From IMG/VR virus record IMGVR_UViG_3300023174_000008, positions 1-46,288 of that record: a stretch of DNA of 46,288 bases; one strand, 5' to 3'. The notes under the pieces are model-generated. The model was not told the DNA's origin and did no database searches. It saw only the letters and a list, made by a program, of their open reading frames with translations. The position numbers and the translations under genes are program-made. Positions 6,631-14,153 of the stretch are shown here, piece by piece (position 1 is the stretch's first letter; each line of letters starts with the position of its first letter). The DNA is from a virus.

Positions 6631-7066
6631 AACCATCCTCCTGTTTTGTTAATTTCTGGTACTCGCACCCTTCTGGGATGGTAAGCATGATGCCACGGTC
6701 TAGAGCCCAGTGGTAGACCATATCCATGAACAACTTCATCTCACCTGTATCTAACGATGATGTGTGACGCAGCTCTTGGCGCGTTGTTTTATTTCCGGTA
6801 ACTACATCGGTATCAACCACATCGACATAACCAAGGAATGTCGATTTCAAGGCCGCCTTGACCCATTCTGGAGTTGCGAAATCCTTACCTTTGCTGATTA
6901 GCCACCTGCTTAGCTCACCAAACCATTTGTGAGAAAGTGCATTTTGACTCACGCTCCGCTTGGTGTGCGATTTCAATTGCACAGACACAGGCCCGATTTC
7001 AAGCATGGTGCGTATACAGGCATTCAAATCCTCCAAATCCCTGCTATCAATAATCAGATTTCTCAC
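6623..7066 (-). CDS. ninB: NinB (lambda Orf-like recombination mediator)
   Basis: NinB/Orf proteins help load recombinases onto SSB-coated single strands and can substitute for RecFOR. The 147-residue product shows the family's RSVSQNALSHKWFGELSRWL segment, a central TPEWVKAALKSTFLGYVDVV region and the C-terminal TGEMKLFMDMVYHWALDRGI helix. It starts with GTG, overlapping the previous stop. With RecT, SSB and NinG it forms the phage recombination set. Confidence 0.88.
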   Translation of the reverse strand: MRNLIIDSRDLEDLNACIRTMLEIGPVSVQLKSHTKRSVSQNALSHKWFGELSRWLISKGKDFATPEWVKAALKSTFLGYVDVVDTDVVTGNKTTRQELRHTSSLDTGEMKLFMDMVYHWALDRGIMLTIPEGCEYQKLTKQEDGCE

Positions 7067-7278
7067 TCCATACCCCTCTGAATTCGCATCATCGCGCTCT
7101 TGATAAACAGCGGGTGAATGCCATGCTGACTTGAGTGCCGCGCCACCGCCTGACTCACCTTTGCGGCAACCAGTGATTCATCTTTCAGCTTCCACCACCC
7201 CTCTAGGTCAGCTTGCTCGATGATCGCTTTTGCAATCCTGCGAGTTGCGATTTTTTCCATCTCCGTCTGTGCTTTCAT
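7063..7278 (-). CDS. Small hypothetical early protein (71 aa)
   Basis: Starts at the second ATG (7278), which is six bases from AAGGAG; the ATG at 7284 abuts it. The product is mostly helical and basic (KIATRRIAKAIIEQADLEGW). It lies between the helicase and ninB genes and overlaps both neighbours. Not recognised. Confidence 0.75.
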   Translation of the reverse strand: MKAQTEMEKIATRRIAKAIIEQADLEGWWKLKDESLVAAKVSQAVARHSSQHGIHPLFIKSAMMRIQRGME

Positions 7279-7393
7279 CTTCATCTCCTTTCAATCTAGG
7301 TAGGTTTCTATCCAACCATTCAACCGCTTCATCTCGACTTTTACCACTCCATTCCATGACGTATGAAATGAGTGATTCTGTGTGTTGCTCCAT
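7208..7393 (-). CDS. Small hypothetical acidic protein (61 aa)
   Basis: The ATG at 7393 lies directly after the helicase stop. The N-terminal half is helical (ESLISYVMEWSGKSRDEAVE), the C-terminal half is charged and probably disordered. A GTG eight codons upstream would be inside the helicase gene. It overlaps the next gene by 71 bases. Family unknown. Confidence 0.65.
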   Translation of the reverse strand: MEQHTESLISYVMEWSGKSRDEAVEWLDRNLPRLKGDEDESTDGDGKNRNSQDCKSDHRAS

Positions 7394-7394
7394 G

Positions 7395-8687
7395 TCAGTA
7401 TTGCTCTGCAAAGTCACAGAACCGCATGTAAGGTGCTTTCCACTGGACTCTTAACATTCCAGTTGGGCCGTGTCGGTTCTTCTTGAAGTCAACCTCTGCA
7501 ACCCCGCGATCTGGCGTGTCATCATGATAAACCTCGTCACGGTACAGAGTCATTATCTGGTCTGCCTCTTTCTCGATTTCAGCGGAGTTTGCGATATCAC
7601 CAAGCTCTGGGCGTTTATCACCCCTTGTGTCAACACCCCTGTTTACCTGTGCAAGGCAAATCACAGGGATATCAAGCTCTCTTGCTAAGTCTTTTAGTCG
7701 CATGACAACCTCGCCGACCTGCTCCCAGCGCTGCGCCGATGGATTGCTGCCCTTGATGCGCTGGATGTAGTCAACATAAAGCGCCTTGATTCCTTTGTGG
7801 TGCTTCCACTTCTTAGCCATCCTCTCAACTTCTGAAATACTTGGAGCTGATTTTTCGTATACCTGCAAGTTTACGTCGTGAAGCACTGACAATCCGCGAG
7901 AGAAGTTATTGAATCCGCAATCATCAAGCTCACCCTTTCTAGCCTTATGCGCTTCTACGCTTCCGTTTGTGCAAGCTATACGCATACCAATCTGCCCGAC
8001 TGGCATTTCAGCAGAAATAAATCCAATGCTGTGCCCGTCATTCATGGCGCTTATCATCATGTTTAGCAACATGGCTGTTTTGCCCATAGCTGGTTTTGCT
8101 GCGATAACAACCAGATCTGAGTTGTGAGCCCCACCAGTGGCATCATCCATTGACTTGATGCCAAACATAACCCCTGGGAACGTGCCCTGCATGGCTCTCT
8201 CAAGCTCATCGATTGCAGCCTGAGCAACCCCCATCGAATCGTACTCATAGTTTGATTCCGTGGTTATTGTTGCCATCAGCGCAGATATCACAGCGTCAAC
8301 GTCAAGCTCTCCAGATGATGCAGCATCCACACCGTCACGCATAACAGCCCACGCCGTTCGCTCTCTGTACTTCCTCTTGATTGTCTCGGCGTAATGGTGG
8401 GCATTAGCTTGGCTTGTTATCTTGCAGATCTCCACTACGTAAGGAAACCCACCAGCCATATCAAGGCAGTCCATATCCTCAAGCTCCTTGACCACCATGG
8501 TCATTTCCACAGTGAGGCGCTTGTTATGAATGCGATTACATGCTGTGAATATCATCCTGTGAACTGATGAGTGAAAATGCTCAGCGCAAATTCCGTGCTC
8601 GGTAATTAGGTCTCCGCGCTCGTACATGATTACTGTGCCAAGCCAAATCTGTTCACTTTCAAAAGAACTAAGTTTTTCAGGTGTCAT
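7395..8687 (-). CDS. DnaB-like replicative helicase
   Basis: Unwinds DNA at the phage replication fork. The protein (430 residues from the ATG at 8687) has an N-terminal DnaB domain and a RecA-like core with Walker A AKPAMGKT (about 197-204). Walker B lies in LYVDYIQRIKG, followed by the helicase motif VICLAQVNRGV and the ending KNRHGPTGMLRVQW. All are typical of the DnaB family. A TTG at 8699 could add four residues. It follows the initiator/loader gene and belongs to the leftward replication operon. Confidence 0.95.
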   Translation of the reverse strand: MTPEKLSSFESEQIWLGTVIMYERGDLITEHGICAEHFHSSVHRMIFTACNRIHNKRLTVEMTMVVKELEDMDCLDMAGGFPYVVEICKITSQANAHHYAETIKRKYRERTAWAVMRDGVDAASSGELDVDAVISALMATITTESNYEYDSMGVAQAAIDELERAMQGTFPGVMFGIKSMDDATGGAHNSDLVVIAAKPAMGKTAMLLNMMISAMNDGHSIGFISAEMPVGQIGMRIACTNGSVEAHKARKGELDDCGFNNFSRGLSVLHDVNLQVYEKSAPSISEVERMAKKWKHHKGIKALYVDYIQRIKGSNPSAQRWEQVGEVVMRLKDLARELDIPVICLAQVNRGVDTRGDKRPELGDIANSAEIEKEADQIMTLYRDEVYHDDTPDRGVAEVDFKKNRHGPTGMLRVQWKAPYMRFCDFAEQY

Positions 8688-8688
8688 A

Positions 8689-9360
8689 TCAAGATCCAAA
8701 CGCTCTAGGTTGCTTGCTTTGTTGTTGCTGTGGTTGCGAATCAGGCTTCTGGCTCATCATCCACGACGCCTCGAATCCTCTCCACCCTTTGTAAACCCAT
8801 TGCTCAAAACATTGGTCTACAGTGAGCCCAGCTTTCACTGCAATGTGCAGCTCTTTTCCGGTTCTGTTAATCACTGTCTGAGTTACGCCAGCCTTAAGCC
8901 TTTTCCTTAGCTGCTTCCACTCGCCCATAAGTTGATCGCTTGGAAGGCTAGGCCAAGATGAGAAGTCGAGCTTTTGCGAGACACTCTTTTTTAAAGGTTC
9001 AATGACTGGTTCAAGATAGTTACTGGTTCTGGTGCCATCTCCTGCTATACCCGCTATGCCATCTGCTGGCACACCTATGTCATCTCCTGATACACCCTGT
9101 AGCGTCAAATGATATAGGTTTGATGAGTTGCCCTTCGGCCCATCCCTATGCTCAACTCTAAGTAGCCCCATCTTCTCAAGCTCTTTAATGTGATTTCTGA
9201 CGCTTGTTTTTGATATTTCACACTGGTCAGCTACGTGCTGATGACTTGGCCAGCACTCACCCATGTCGTTTGCGTTGTCTGCCAGCTTGATCAAAACTAG
9301 CTTTCTAAGAGGGTTTCCAACCTTAGCTTGCATCGCTTTAACCATTAGCATCATCGACAT
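8689..9360 (-). CDS. Replication initiator / DnaT-like helicase loader
   Basis: The N-terminal 85 residues form a winged helix typical of phage replication proteins (CWPSHQHVADQCEISKTSV, then LEKMGLLRVEHR). After a low-complexity linker, the C-terminus (WPSLPSDQLMGEWKQLRKRL to GWRGFEASWMM) resembles the DnaT/loader domain. Placement directly before the helicase supports origin recognition and helicase loading. Start ATG at 9360 follows AGAGG. Lambda O plus P function in one protein is an inference. Confidence 0.82.
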   Translation of the reverse strand: MSMMLMVKAMQAKVGNPLRKLVLIKLADNANDMGECWPSHQHVADQCEISKTSVRNHIKELEKMGLLRVEHRDGPKGNSSNLYHLTLQGVSGDDIGVPADGIAGIAGDGTRTSNYLEPVIEPLKKSVSQKLDFSSWPSLPSDQLMGEWKQLRKRLKAGVTQTVINRTGKELHIAVKAGLTVDQCFEQWVYKGWRGFEASWMMSQKPDSQPQQQQSKQPRAFGS

Positions 9361-10097
9361 GAGATTACCTCTGCGGCTAAAATTATAAAGTCAGTTGGGC
9401 TGCTAACCACTCTTGCCTTTTCTATAAGGTAATTCAACTCTTTGTCGCTGAAAGATACATCGCCAAGCTCAGAGTAAAACCTCTTTTCGTTGAAGTAGTG
9501 GAACCTATTTTTAAGTATCCCCTTTGCATAATGAATTGACAACTTTGACACAGCGTCACCGTTAAACTTGTACTCTATGAATTTTGACCAGCCAGCCCTA
9601 AAATCATCATCGCAACTTGATTTTGAGTACGCGCTTGAAATCTGGCTCATGACGCTCTCATACCCATGCTTTTTGATTGCTTTTCGTATCGTACCTCTCC
9701 CTGCATCGCTAACCACAAAACCATCAGCCAGCCTGTTAACCTCCTTTTCGGCGCTTATGACAAACTTCTCCTCAGATGAAATTAGAGATTCTTGCCATGT
9801 AACCATCATGGTTATCTGCTCATCACGCTCAGCCATAGCCTGAACTTGAGTCATTTGCTTTTTAACTGCTGCGTCATCACTCAGTTCGATGTTGGATTTT
9901 CCAAGGTTGCAGTCTTGGCAGGCAGTGATTAGGTTTGTGATGGTGTTCTTTCCACCTTTAGATACTGGCTTGATGTGATCAACGTGAAGTACAACATCTG
10001 GAGACTTCTTCCCGCAGTATTGGCATGAAAACATGTCACGCTTGAATACCTCAAATCTAGTTCTCTTGCTAATAGGCTTTCTTGTCTCTGCGGTCAT
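9351..10097 (-). CDS. HNH endonuclease
   Basis: Residues about 12-65 form a classic HNH domain: FEVFKRDMFSCQYCGKKSP, the HVDHIKPVSKGG catalytic core, then NLITACQDCN with both CxxC zinc pairs. The remaining 180 residues are helical and unknown. ATG at 10097 is chosen because it sits five bases from GGGGGAG; the frame also opens at a GTG overlapping the upstream stop. It lies between the Cro-like gene and the initiator, where a homing or accessory nuclease has probably inserted. Confidence 0.88.
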   Translation of the reverse strand: MTAETRKPISKRTRFEVFKRDMFSCQYCGKKSPDVVLHVDHIKPVSKGGKNTITNLITACQDCNLGKSNIELSDDAAVKKQMTQVQAMAERDEQITMMVTWQESLISSEEKFVISAEKEVNRLADGFVVSDAGRGTIRKAIKKHGYESVMSQISSAYSKSSCDDDFRAGWSKFIEYKFNGDAVSKLSIHYAKGILKNRFHYFNEKRFYSELGDVSFSDKELNYLIEKARVVSSPTDFIILAAEVISCR

Positions 10098-10099
10098 AA

Positions 10100-10297
10100 T
10101 CACTCCCCCAGCTTAATCAGTTCAGAAACTTTCATGCCAAGCACATCAGCAACTCGCAGTAGCGTTCGTGTTGATGCGTTCTTTGATTTGCACATTGAGT
10201 ACACCGTCTCTGGTGCAAGCCCAATGGCTTCTGCCAGTTGCTTTCGCGTCATCTCTTTCATTGCTAGCGCCACCAAGATTGCTTTACCTGTGTTCAT
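10100..10297 (-). CDS. Cro-like XRE-family HTH regulator
   Basis: The 65-residue protein (MNTGKAILVALAMKEMTRKQ) is almost entirely one helix-turn-helix domain (RKQLAEAIGLAPETVYSMCK, then LLRVADVLGMKVSELIKL). Start 10297 follows AGAGG; the frame extends upstream without support. Being the first gene of the leftward replication operon, it is placed like a Cro. No CI-length repressor is seen on the divergent side. Confidence 0.88.
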   Translation of the reverse strand: MNTGKAILVALAMKEMTRKQLAEAIGLAPETVYSMCKSKNASTRTLLRVADVLGMKVSELIKLGE

Positions 10298-10318
10298 GTT
10301 TAACCTCTTCGCTGTTGA

Positions 10319-10334
10319 TGTAGGCAAATCTACA
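10319..10334. promoter_or_regulatory. Candidate operator at the Cro-like promoter
   Basis: TGTAG and CTACA form an inverted repeat around GCAAAT. It overlaps the -10 box of the leftward promoter, a position suited to autorepression. Only the symmetry and location support it. Confidence 0.4.
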
Positions 10335-10356
10335 CCAAATGATATTTCGCTGTCAA
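10327..10356 (-). promoter_or_regulatory. Leftward early promoter
   Basis: The minus strand reads TTGACA, an 18-base spacer, then TAGATT preceded by GTG. A consensus -35 makes this the likely main promoter of the early and replication genes. Confidence 0.7.
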
Positions 10357-10391
10357 TGCTATTTTTATGACAAATAATCTCAAAAAAGGTA

Positions 10392-10419
10392 TTGCATTGA
10401 TTTCTTATGGTGCTACTAT
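10392..10419 (+). promoter_or_regulatory. Rightward promoter for the secreted protein and recombination genes
   Basis: TTGCAT, 16 bases, TACTAT on the plus strand, 38 bases before the ATG at 10457. It is divergent from the leftward early promoter. Confidence 0.6.
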
Positions 10420-10456
10420 GACCACATCAAGGCATGTCGCCGATAGGAGAAAGAAG

Positions 10457-10762
10457 ATGAAAGCATTGGTTGGAGTTGTGATTATGTGTGTTGCTGGTGG
10501 TGCTGCCGCTAGCGAAGGTAAATCAAATGTCGATATGTGCAAGCTTTCAGCGGAGTTTGCTCGGGCTGTTATGGGGGCTCACCAAGCTGGTGTGCAGGCT
10601 GACCTTGTTATTGAGCAGGCTAGTGGCGCTGGTGATGCTTTCGTTGAGTTGGCTGTTGCGATATATGGAACTACTAGATTTTCTTCTAAGGAGTATCAAG
10701 ACAAGGCAATCAGAAATGCTTACAACGACACATTCATTGGATGCATGAAGGAGATGAAGTGA
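10457..10762 (+). CDS. Secreted or periplasmic small protein (101 aa)
   Basis: The ATG at 10457 follows AGGAGA. The first 20 residues (MKALVGVVIMCVAGGAAASE) form a signal peptide with a likely cut after AAA. The mature protein is helical with two cysteines that could pair in the periplasm (DMCKLSAEF and FIGCMKEMK). The longer frame from 10367 is not supported by a ribosome site. First gene of the rightward operon. Exported early phage proteins often alter the host envelope, but the role here is unknown. Confidence 0.78.
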   Translation: MKALVGVVIMCVAGGAAASEGKSNVDMCKLSAEFARAVMGAHQAGVQADLVIEQASGAGDAFVELAVAIYGTTRFSSKEYQDKAIRNAYNDTFIGCMKEMK

Positions 10763-10905
10763 TGGAAAACTACGAACTCGGCTGCTTTGGATTTGATGAA
10801 GTAATCATGGGCGGCCTTGACCTGATGCGAACTTGCCGCGATGGTTTTAGCTTGGTGATTGACGGTGATCTGCAAACTGTTTTTGTCGTGGAGGATGTGG
10901 AATGA
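10762..10905 (+). CDS. Small hypothetical protein (47 aa)
   Basis: ATG at 10762 overlaps the end of the previous gene, and the TGA overlaps the recT ATG. The product starts MENYELGCFGFDEVIMGGLD. It has no recognised domain; coupling to both neighbours supports it as a real gene. Confidence 0.7.
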   Translation: MENYELGCFGFDEVIMGGLDLMRTCRDGFSLVIDGDLQTVFVVEDVE

Positions 10906-11795
10906 GCTTTGACGTTGTAACTTTCGTAAATCAGCAGGTTGGTTTGTTCACTGGTGCGGCTACCGACCAGTCCGTGACGTGGGCCAAGGAAAGTCAGTTT
11001 GCCATCCAGGCATTCCAGAAGAATGATTTTCTGGCTAAAACCGCGATGTCTAACCCTACCAGCGCACAGAATGCAATCATCAATGTGGCAGCTATTGGCA
11101 TCACATTAAACCCAGCGGCAAAGCTTGCGTATCTGGTGCCGCGCGATGGCGGCGTGCATCTTGACATCAGTTACATGGGATTGCTGCATCTAGCTCAAGT
11201 GTCTGGCGCGATTCAGTGGGGTCAATGCAAGCTCGTGCACGCCAACGACACCTATGAATCAAACGGGCTGGACAGGGCTCCAACTCACAAATACAACGCA
11301 TTTGGCGAGCGAGGGCCAGTTGTCGGCGGTTACTGCACTGTAAAGACCCAACAAGGCGACTACCTCACCGATGAAATGTCTCTGGCTGAAATCAAGCAGG
11401 TCGAGAGCACCAGTAAGGCGAAAAATGGCCCTTGGAAAAACTGGTGGGAAGAAATGGCCCGTAAAACCATCGTTAAACGTGCAGCAAAATACTGGCCGCG
11501 AGTTGAGCGGGTTGATAACGCCATCCATCACCTTAACGACGATGAAGGCATTGAGATGGAGCCAGTCATGCCTCACAAACCAGAAGCAGAAGTCGCAGCA
11601 GAGGCGGCAGAGCGCTTAAGTCGCATAGAGTCACTGGCGCTAGACCTTATCGAAGGAATGCGACAGACTGACAGCATGGATGAGCTGAAAGACCTATTTG
11701 GCAAGGCTTACACCATGACCAAAGGCACAAAGCTGCAAGCAAACGTTCAGGCTGAATACGCCAAGAAGAAGCAACAAATTGAAGGAGCAATCTGA
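10902..11795 (+). CDS. recT: RecT-family single-strand annealing protein
   Basis: Anneals complementary single strands for phage recombination and repair. The 297-residue product has the RecT core: NPTSAQNAIINVAAIGITLN, then AYLVPRDGGVHLDISYMGLL, VVGGYCTVKT, and the PWKNWWEEMARKTIVKRAAK helix. The C-terminal 60 residues are charged. ATG overlaps the upstream stop. RecT homologues usually pair with an exonuclease (RecE, YqaJ); none is visible in this operon. Confidence 0.95.
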   Translation: MSFDVVTFVNQQVGLFTGAATDQSVTWAKESQFAIQAFQKNDFLAKTAMSNPTSAQNAIINVAAIGITLNPAAKLAYLVPRDGGVHLDISYMGLLHLAQVSGAIQWGQCKLVHANDTYESNGLDRAPTHKYNAFGERGPVVGGYCTVKTQQGDYLTDEMSLAEIKQVESTSKAKNGPWKNWWEEMARKTIVKRAAKYWPRVERVDNAIHHLNDDEGIEMEPVMPHKPEAEVAAEAAERLSRIESLALDLIEGMRQTDSMDELKDLFGKAYTMTKGTKLQANVQAEYAKKKQQIEGAI

Positions 11796-12277
11796 TGACA
11801 GAGCTTTACAAAATCGCCAACGAATACGCAGCGCTAATGAGCGAGGATTTGCCGCCTGAGCTTATCGCTGACACTCTTGAGGGTATCGAGGGCGAGTTCA
11901 CCGACAAGGTTTCAGCCATCTTGGCGCTGTGCAAAAACGAGTCGGCTTATGCTGACTCACTTAAAGAAGAGGCTTCATCTCTCAACGAGCGAGCAAAGTC
12001 AATCACCAACAAAGTCGAACTCCTGCGCCAGTACATCGCTGACTGCATGACTAAAGCCGAAATGAAGAAAGTTAGAGCTGGAGTGCATGAGGTTACTCTG
12101 CGAGCCGCAAGCAAAGTTGTCGAGATAACAGACCCAATGGCAATACCAGTTGATCTGGTTGAGTACGAAACCGTGGTTAAGCCTAACAAGCTGGAAATCA
12201 AGCGGCGCATCTTGGCTGGAGAAGAGATTGCAGGAGCTACCGTCAAATACGGGAAAACATCATTGATTATCAAGTGA
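11795..12277 (+). CDS. Siphovirus Gp157-family protein
   Basis: The sequence matches the Gp157 family in layout: an N-terminal helix with YAALMSEDLPPELIADTLEG, a coiled-coil centre (LNERAKSITNKVELLRQYIA), and a C-terminal EIKRRILAGEEIAGATV segment. Gp157 of Streptococcus thermophilus phages was linked to phage resistance, but its biochemical role is unclear; it commonly sits beside RecT and SSB genes, as here. Start overlaps the recT stop by one base. Confidence 0.88.
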   Translation: MTELYKIANEYAALMSEDLPPELIADTLEGIEGEFTDKVSAILALCKNESAYADSLKEEASSLNERAKSITNKVELLRQYIADCMTKAEMKKVRAGVHEVTLRAASKVVEITDPMAIPVDLVEYETVVKPNKLEIKRRILAGEEIAGATVKYGKTSLIIK

Positions 12278-12317
12278 CATTGAATCACAATCATCATTCA
12301 CAAATTTAGGGGTTAAA

Positions 12318-12782
12318 ATGAACGTATTTACCGCATCAGGAAACATTGGTCGAGACGCAGAAGTTCGCAACGCCGGAGGCACATCGGTTGCAGGTTTTAG
12401 CTTGGCTGTAAAGTCAGGCTATGGAGACAAAGCCCAAACAATTTGGGTTGATTGTTCTCTTTGGGGTAAGCAAGCCGAGTCTGGCTTGGTGCAATACCTG
12501 AAGAAGGGGCAGTTTGTTGTTGTTACTGGCGAGCTTGGAACGCGAGAGCACGAAGGTAAAACATATGTCACTCTGCGAGTCAATAATGTGACTCTTGGCG
12601 GGAAGCAGGACGCGCAAAAATCAGCGCAAGGCCAGCAACCGCAGCAAGGCTACCAGCAGCAACCGCAGCAACGTCCACAGCAAAACGCATACGGTCAAGC
12701 CAGTGGCGGAATGCAGCGACCGCAGCAACAGCCAGTTTATAATGAACCACCGATGGACTTTTCTGACGACATTCCATTCTGA
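12318..12782 (+). CDS. ssb: Single-stranded DNA-binding protein
   Basis: An OB-fold of about 95 residues (VFTASGNIGRDAEVRNAGG, then TIWVDCSLWGKQAESGLVQY) is followed by a glutamine-rich linker and the acidic tip DFSDDIPF. That tip mimics the host SSB tail that recruits replication and repair proteins. Length (154) is normal. ATG follows AGGGG. A terminator ends the operon behind it. Confidence 0.96.
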   Translation: MNVFTASGNIGRDAEVRNAGGTSVAGFSLAVKSGYGDKAQTIWVDCSLWGKQAESGLVQYLKKGQFVVVTGELGTREHEGKTYVTLRVNNVTLGGKQDAQKSAQGQQPQQGYQQQPQQRPQQNAYGQASGGMQRPQQQPVYNEPPMDFSDDIPF

Positions 12783-12813
12783 TATTCCTTTCAAGCAATA
12801 AATCTGATACTAT

Positions 12814-12840
12814 AAAGCCTCTACAAAAAAGAGGCTTTTT
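12814..12840 (+). terminator. Terminator after ssb
   Basis: AAAGCCTCT (12814-12822) pairs with AGAGGCTTT (12830-12838), followed by a T-run. It lies directly before the ATG of the HNH gene at 12842, whose ribosome site would be inside the hairpin; expression of that gene may be limited or rely on readthrough. Confidence 0.85.
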
Positions 12841-12841
12841 T

Positions 12842-13324
12842 ATGAGTGATTCAAAGTTTTGCCATAAGTGCCAAAGCGAAAAAAGCATTAACGATTTCTG
12901 CAAAAGAACAGCATCTAGTGACGGACTGTCTAGCTCATGCAGGGATTGCCAAAGAGCTTATGATAAAAAAAGAGCAAATGATCCAAAGAGGGTTGCAGCA
13001 AGAGCTGAATATGCAAAGACATCAGCTGGAATTGAGGCATCAAAAAGAGCAAAAAAACTTTACGCAGAAAGAAATAGGGATCTAACTAACGCAAGATGCA
13101 AGGCGTACAGAATTGAAAACAAAAAGAAAAGCAGGTGCCACGACTTAGTTGCTTACGCAGTTAGGATTGGCAGCCTAGTAAGGAAGCCATGCGAGATTTG
13201 CGGTGAGGGGCGCAGCGTTGCACATCACGATGACTATGACAAACCCCTCGACGTTAGGTGGCTGTGTGACTCACACCATAGATACTGGCATTCAGAGAAT
13301 GGCGAAGGAGCAAACGCATCGTAG
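12842..13324 (+). CDS. HNH-like zinc protein, putative endonuclease
   Basis: Two zinc regions are visible: an N-terminal CHKCQSEKSINDFCK with a later CRDCQ, and a C-terminal CEICGEGRSVAHHDDYDKPL ending CDSHHRYWH, which matches an HNH fold (AHHDDY as the catalytic part). The middle is very rich in lysine and arginine, using AGA/AGG codons unlike the neighbouring genes, which suggests a recently acquired element. It has terminators on both sides. Likely a small homing-type nuclease. Confidence 0.78.
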   Translation: MSDSKFCHKCQSEKSINDFCKRTASSDGLSSSCRDCQRAYDKKRANDPKRVAARAEYAKTSAGIEASKRAKKLYAERNRDLTNARCKAYRIENKKKSRCHDLVAYAVRIGSLVRKPCEICGEGRSVAHHDDYDKPLDVRWLCDSHHRYWHSENGEGANAS

Positions 13325-13326
13325 AT

Positions 13327-13348
13327 GGAGCCTTCGGGCTCCTTTTTA
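13327..13348 (+). terminator. Terminator after the HNH gene
   Basis: GGAGCC and GGCTCC pair around a stable TTCG tetraloop, followed by TTTTT. A new promoter begins right after it. Confidence 0.9.
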
Positions 13349-13377
13349 TTGACCTTGCGATCCACATGGCGTATCTT
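13349..13377 (+). promoter_or_regulatory. Promoter for the small-gene and lysis operon
   Basis: TTGACC (13349-13354), 17 bases, TATCTT (13372-13377). It lies 27 bases before the ATG at 13404 and probably drives everything through Rz1. Confidence 0.65.
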
Positions 13378-13403
13378 TTATGAAATACTTTGTGGAGATA
13401 TTT

Positions 13404-13628
13404 ATGGCAAAGCTTGAATCGAAATATTCACGGCGAATCGGAAAAGATGTTGTTGATGTTTACGATGTGCTTATGGCATTCAACGTAACCAATCCGGCAA
13501 CGCAACACGCAATCAAGAAGCTGCTCATGCCTGGGAATCGCGGACACAAGGATAAGATGACAGACCTTAAAGAAGCCTATCAATCCATTGAGAGAGCAAT
13601 TGAACTGGAGGGCGATGATGCAAGCTAA
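13404..13628 (+). CDS. Conserved small phage protein (74 aa)
   Basis: The ATG at 13404 follows GGAGATATTT. The protein carries a compact pattern, VVDVYDVLMAFNVTNPATQH followed by KKLLMPGNRGHKD and a helix with EAYQSIERAIEL. This layout recalls the DUF3310-like phage proteins, but I cannot confirm the family. First gene of the operon that ends in lysis genes. Confidence 0.75.
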   Translation: MAKLESKYSRRIGKDVVDVYDVLMAFNVTNPATQHAIKKLLMPGNRGHKDKMTDLKEAYQSIERAIELEGDDAS

Positions 13629-13848
13629 CTTTCCTGCATTGATGGATATGGCTCGTAGAGCAGAAGGTGATCGCATGTATTACCTTGCCGTTGATTACTA
13701 CCGTAGCGCATTGAATTACGTGTGCAACGACAAACGCCGCAAGTGGATACGAAGCCGAATCAAGTTCTGCACATTGGCAGGAATGCGGATTGATGCCGTA
13801 GTAGATAACGATGAAGAAAGGGAGTTAAGTGTTTATGATGTATCGTGA
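13618..13848 (+). CDS. Small hypothetical protein (76 aa)
   Basis: Of two adjacent ATGs the one at 13618 is best spaced from GGAGGG. The product is basic and helical (LAVDYYRSALNYVCNDKRRK), TPR-like in look but too short to be sure. Overlaps both neighbours. Function unknown. Confidence 0.7.
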   Translation: MQANFPALMDMARRAEGDRMYYLAVDYYRSALNYVCNDKRRKWIRSRIKFCTLAGMRIDAVVDNDEERELSVYDVS

Positions 13849-14011
13849 TGCAACTGCTAGGATTTTATCTGATGATAATCTTTCCATGATGCAACGGCAT
13901 GACATGTGCCTGCATCTTCTTGAATTGGAAATGGAGCGAGTGCAAGAGTCACGCCGAGAGCATATCAACAAAAACAACCTGAACAAAGATGACAAGAAAG
14001 CAACTATTTGA
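13835..14011 (+). CDS. Small hypothetical protein (58 aa)
   Basis: The ATG at 13835 lies ten bases from GGGAG; a GTG at 13829 and an ATG at 13838 are alternatives. Highly charged helical peptide (MCLHLLELEMERVQESRREH). Its 3' end overlaps the next gene. Not recognised. Confidence 0.6.
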   Translation: MMYRDATARILSDDNLSMMQRHDMCLHLLELEMERVQESRREHINKNNLNKDDKKATI

Positions 14012-14153
14012 AAGCCTGTTAGGCGAAGAAATTGAATTCCACGCTCCTGACTTTTTCGGTATTAACTCAATTGGAGTTGTCGAGAAGGTCACTGACCACT
14101 ACGTTATTATTTCTGGTGCAGTATACGCGCTGCAAGATGTGGAGGTTGAGTGA
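13989..14153 (+). CDS. Small hypothetical protein (54 aa) before the endolysin
   Basis: ATG at 13989 opens MTRKQLFESLLGEEIEFHAP, followed by a beta-rich half (SIGVVEKVTDHYVIISGAVY). The last codons overlap the GTG of the endolysin, so the two are coupled. It lacks a membrane segment and so is not a holin. Family unknown. Confidence 0.7.
   Translation: MTRKQLFESLLGEEIEFHAPDFFGINSIGVVEKVTDHYVIISGAVYALQDVEVE

Noticed and set aside
10902-12277. Gp157 as the missing exonuclease
   Set aside because: No acidic catalytic motif of a nuclease fold is visible in its coiled-coil sequence; left open only as a role to test.
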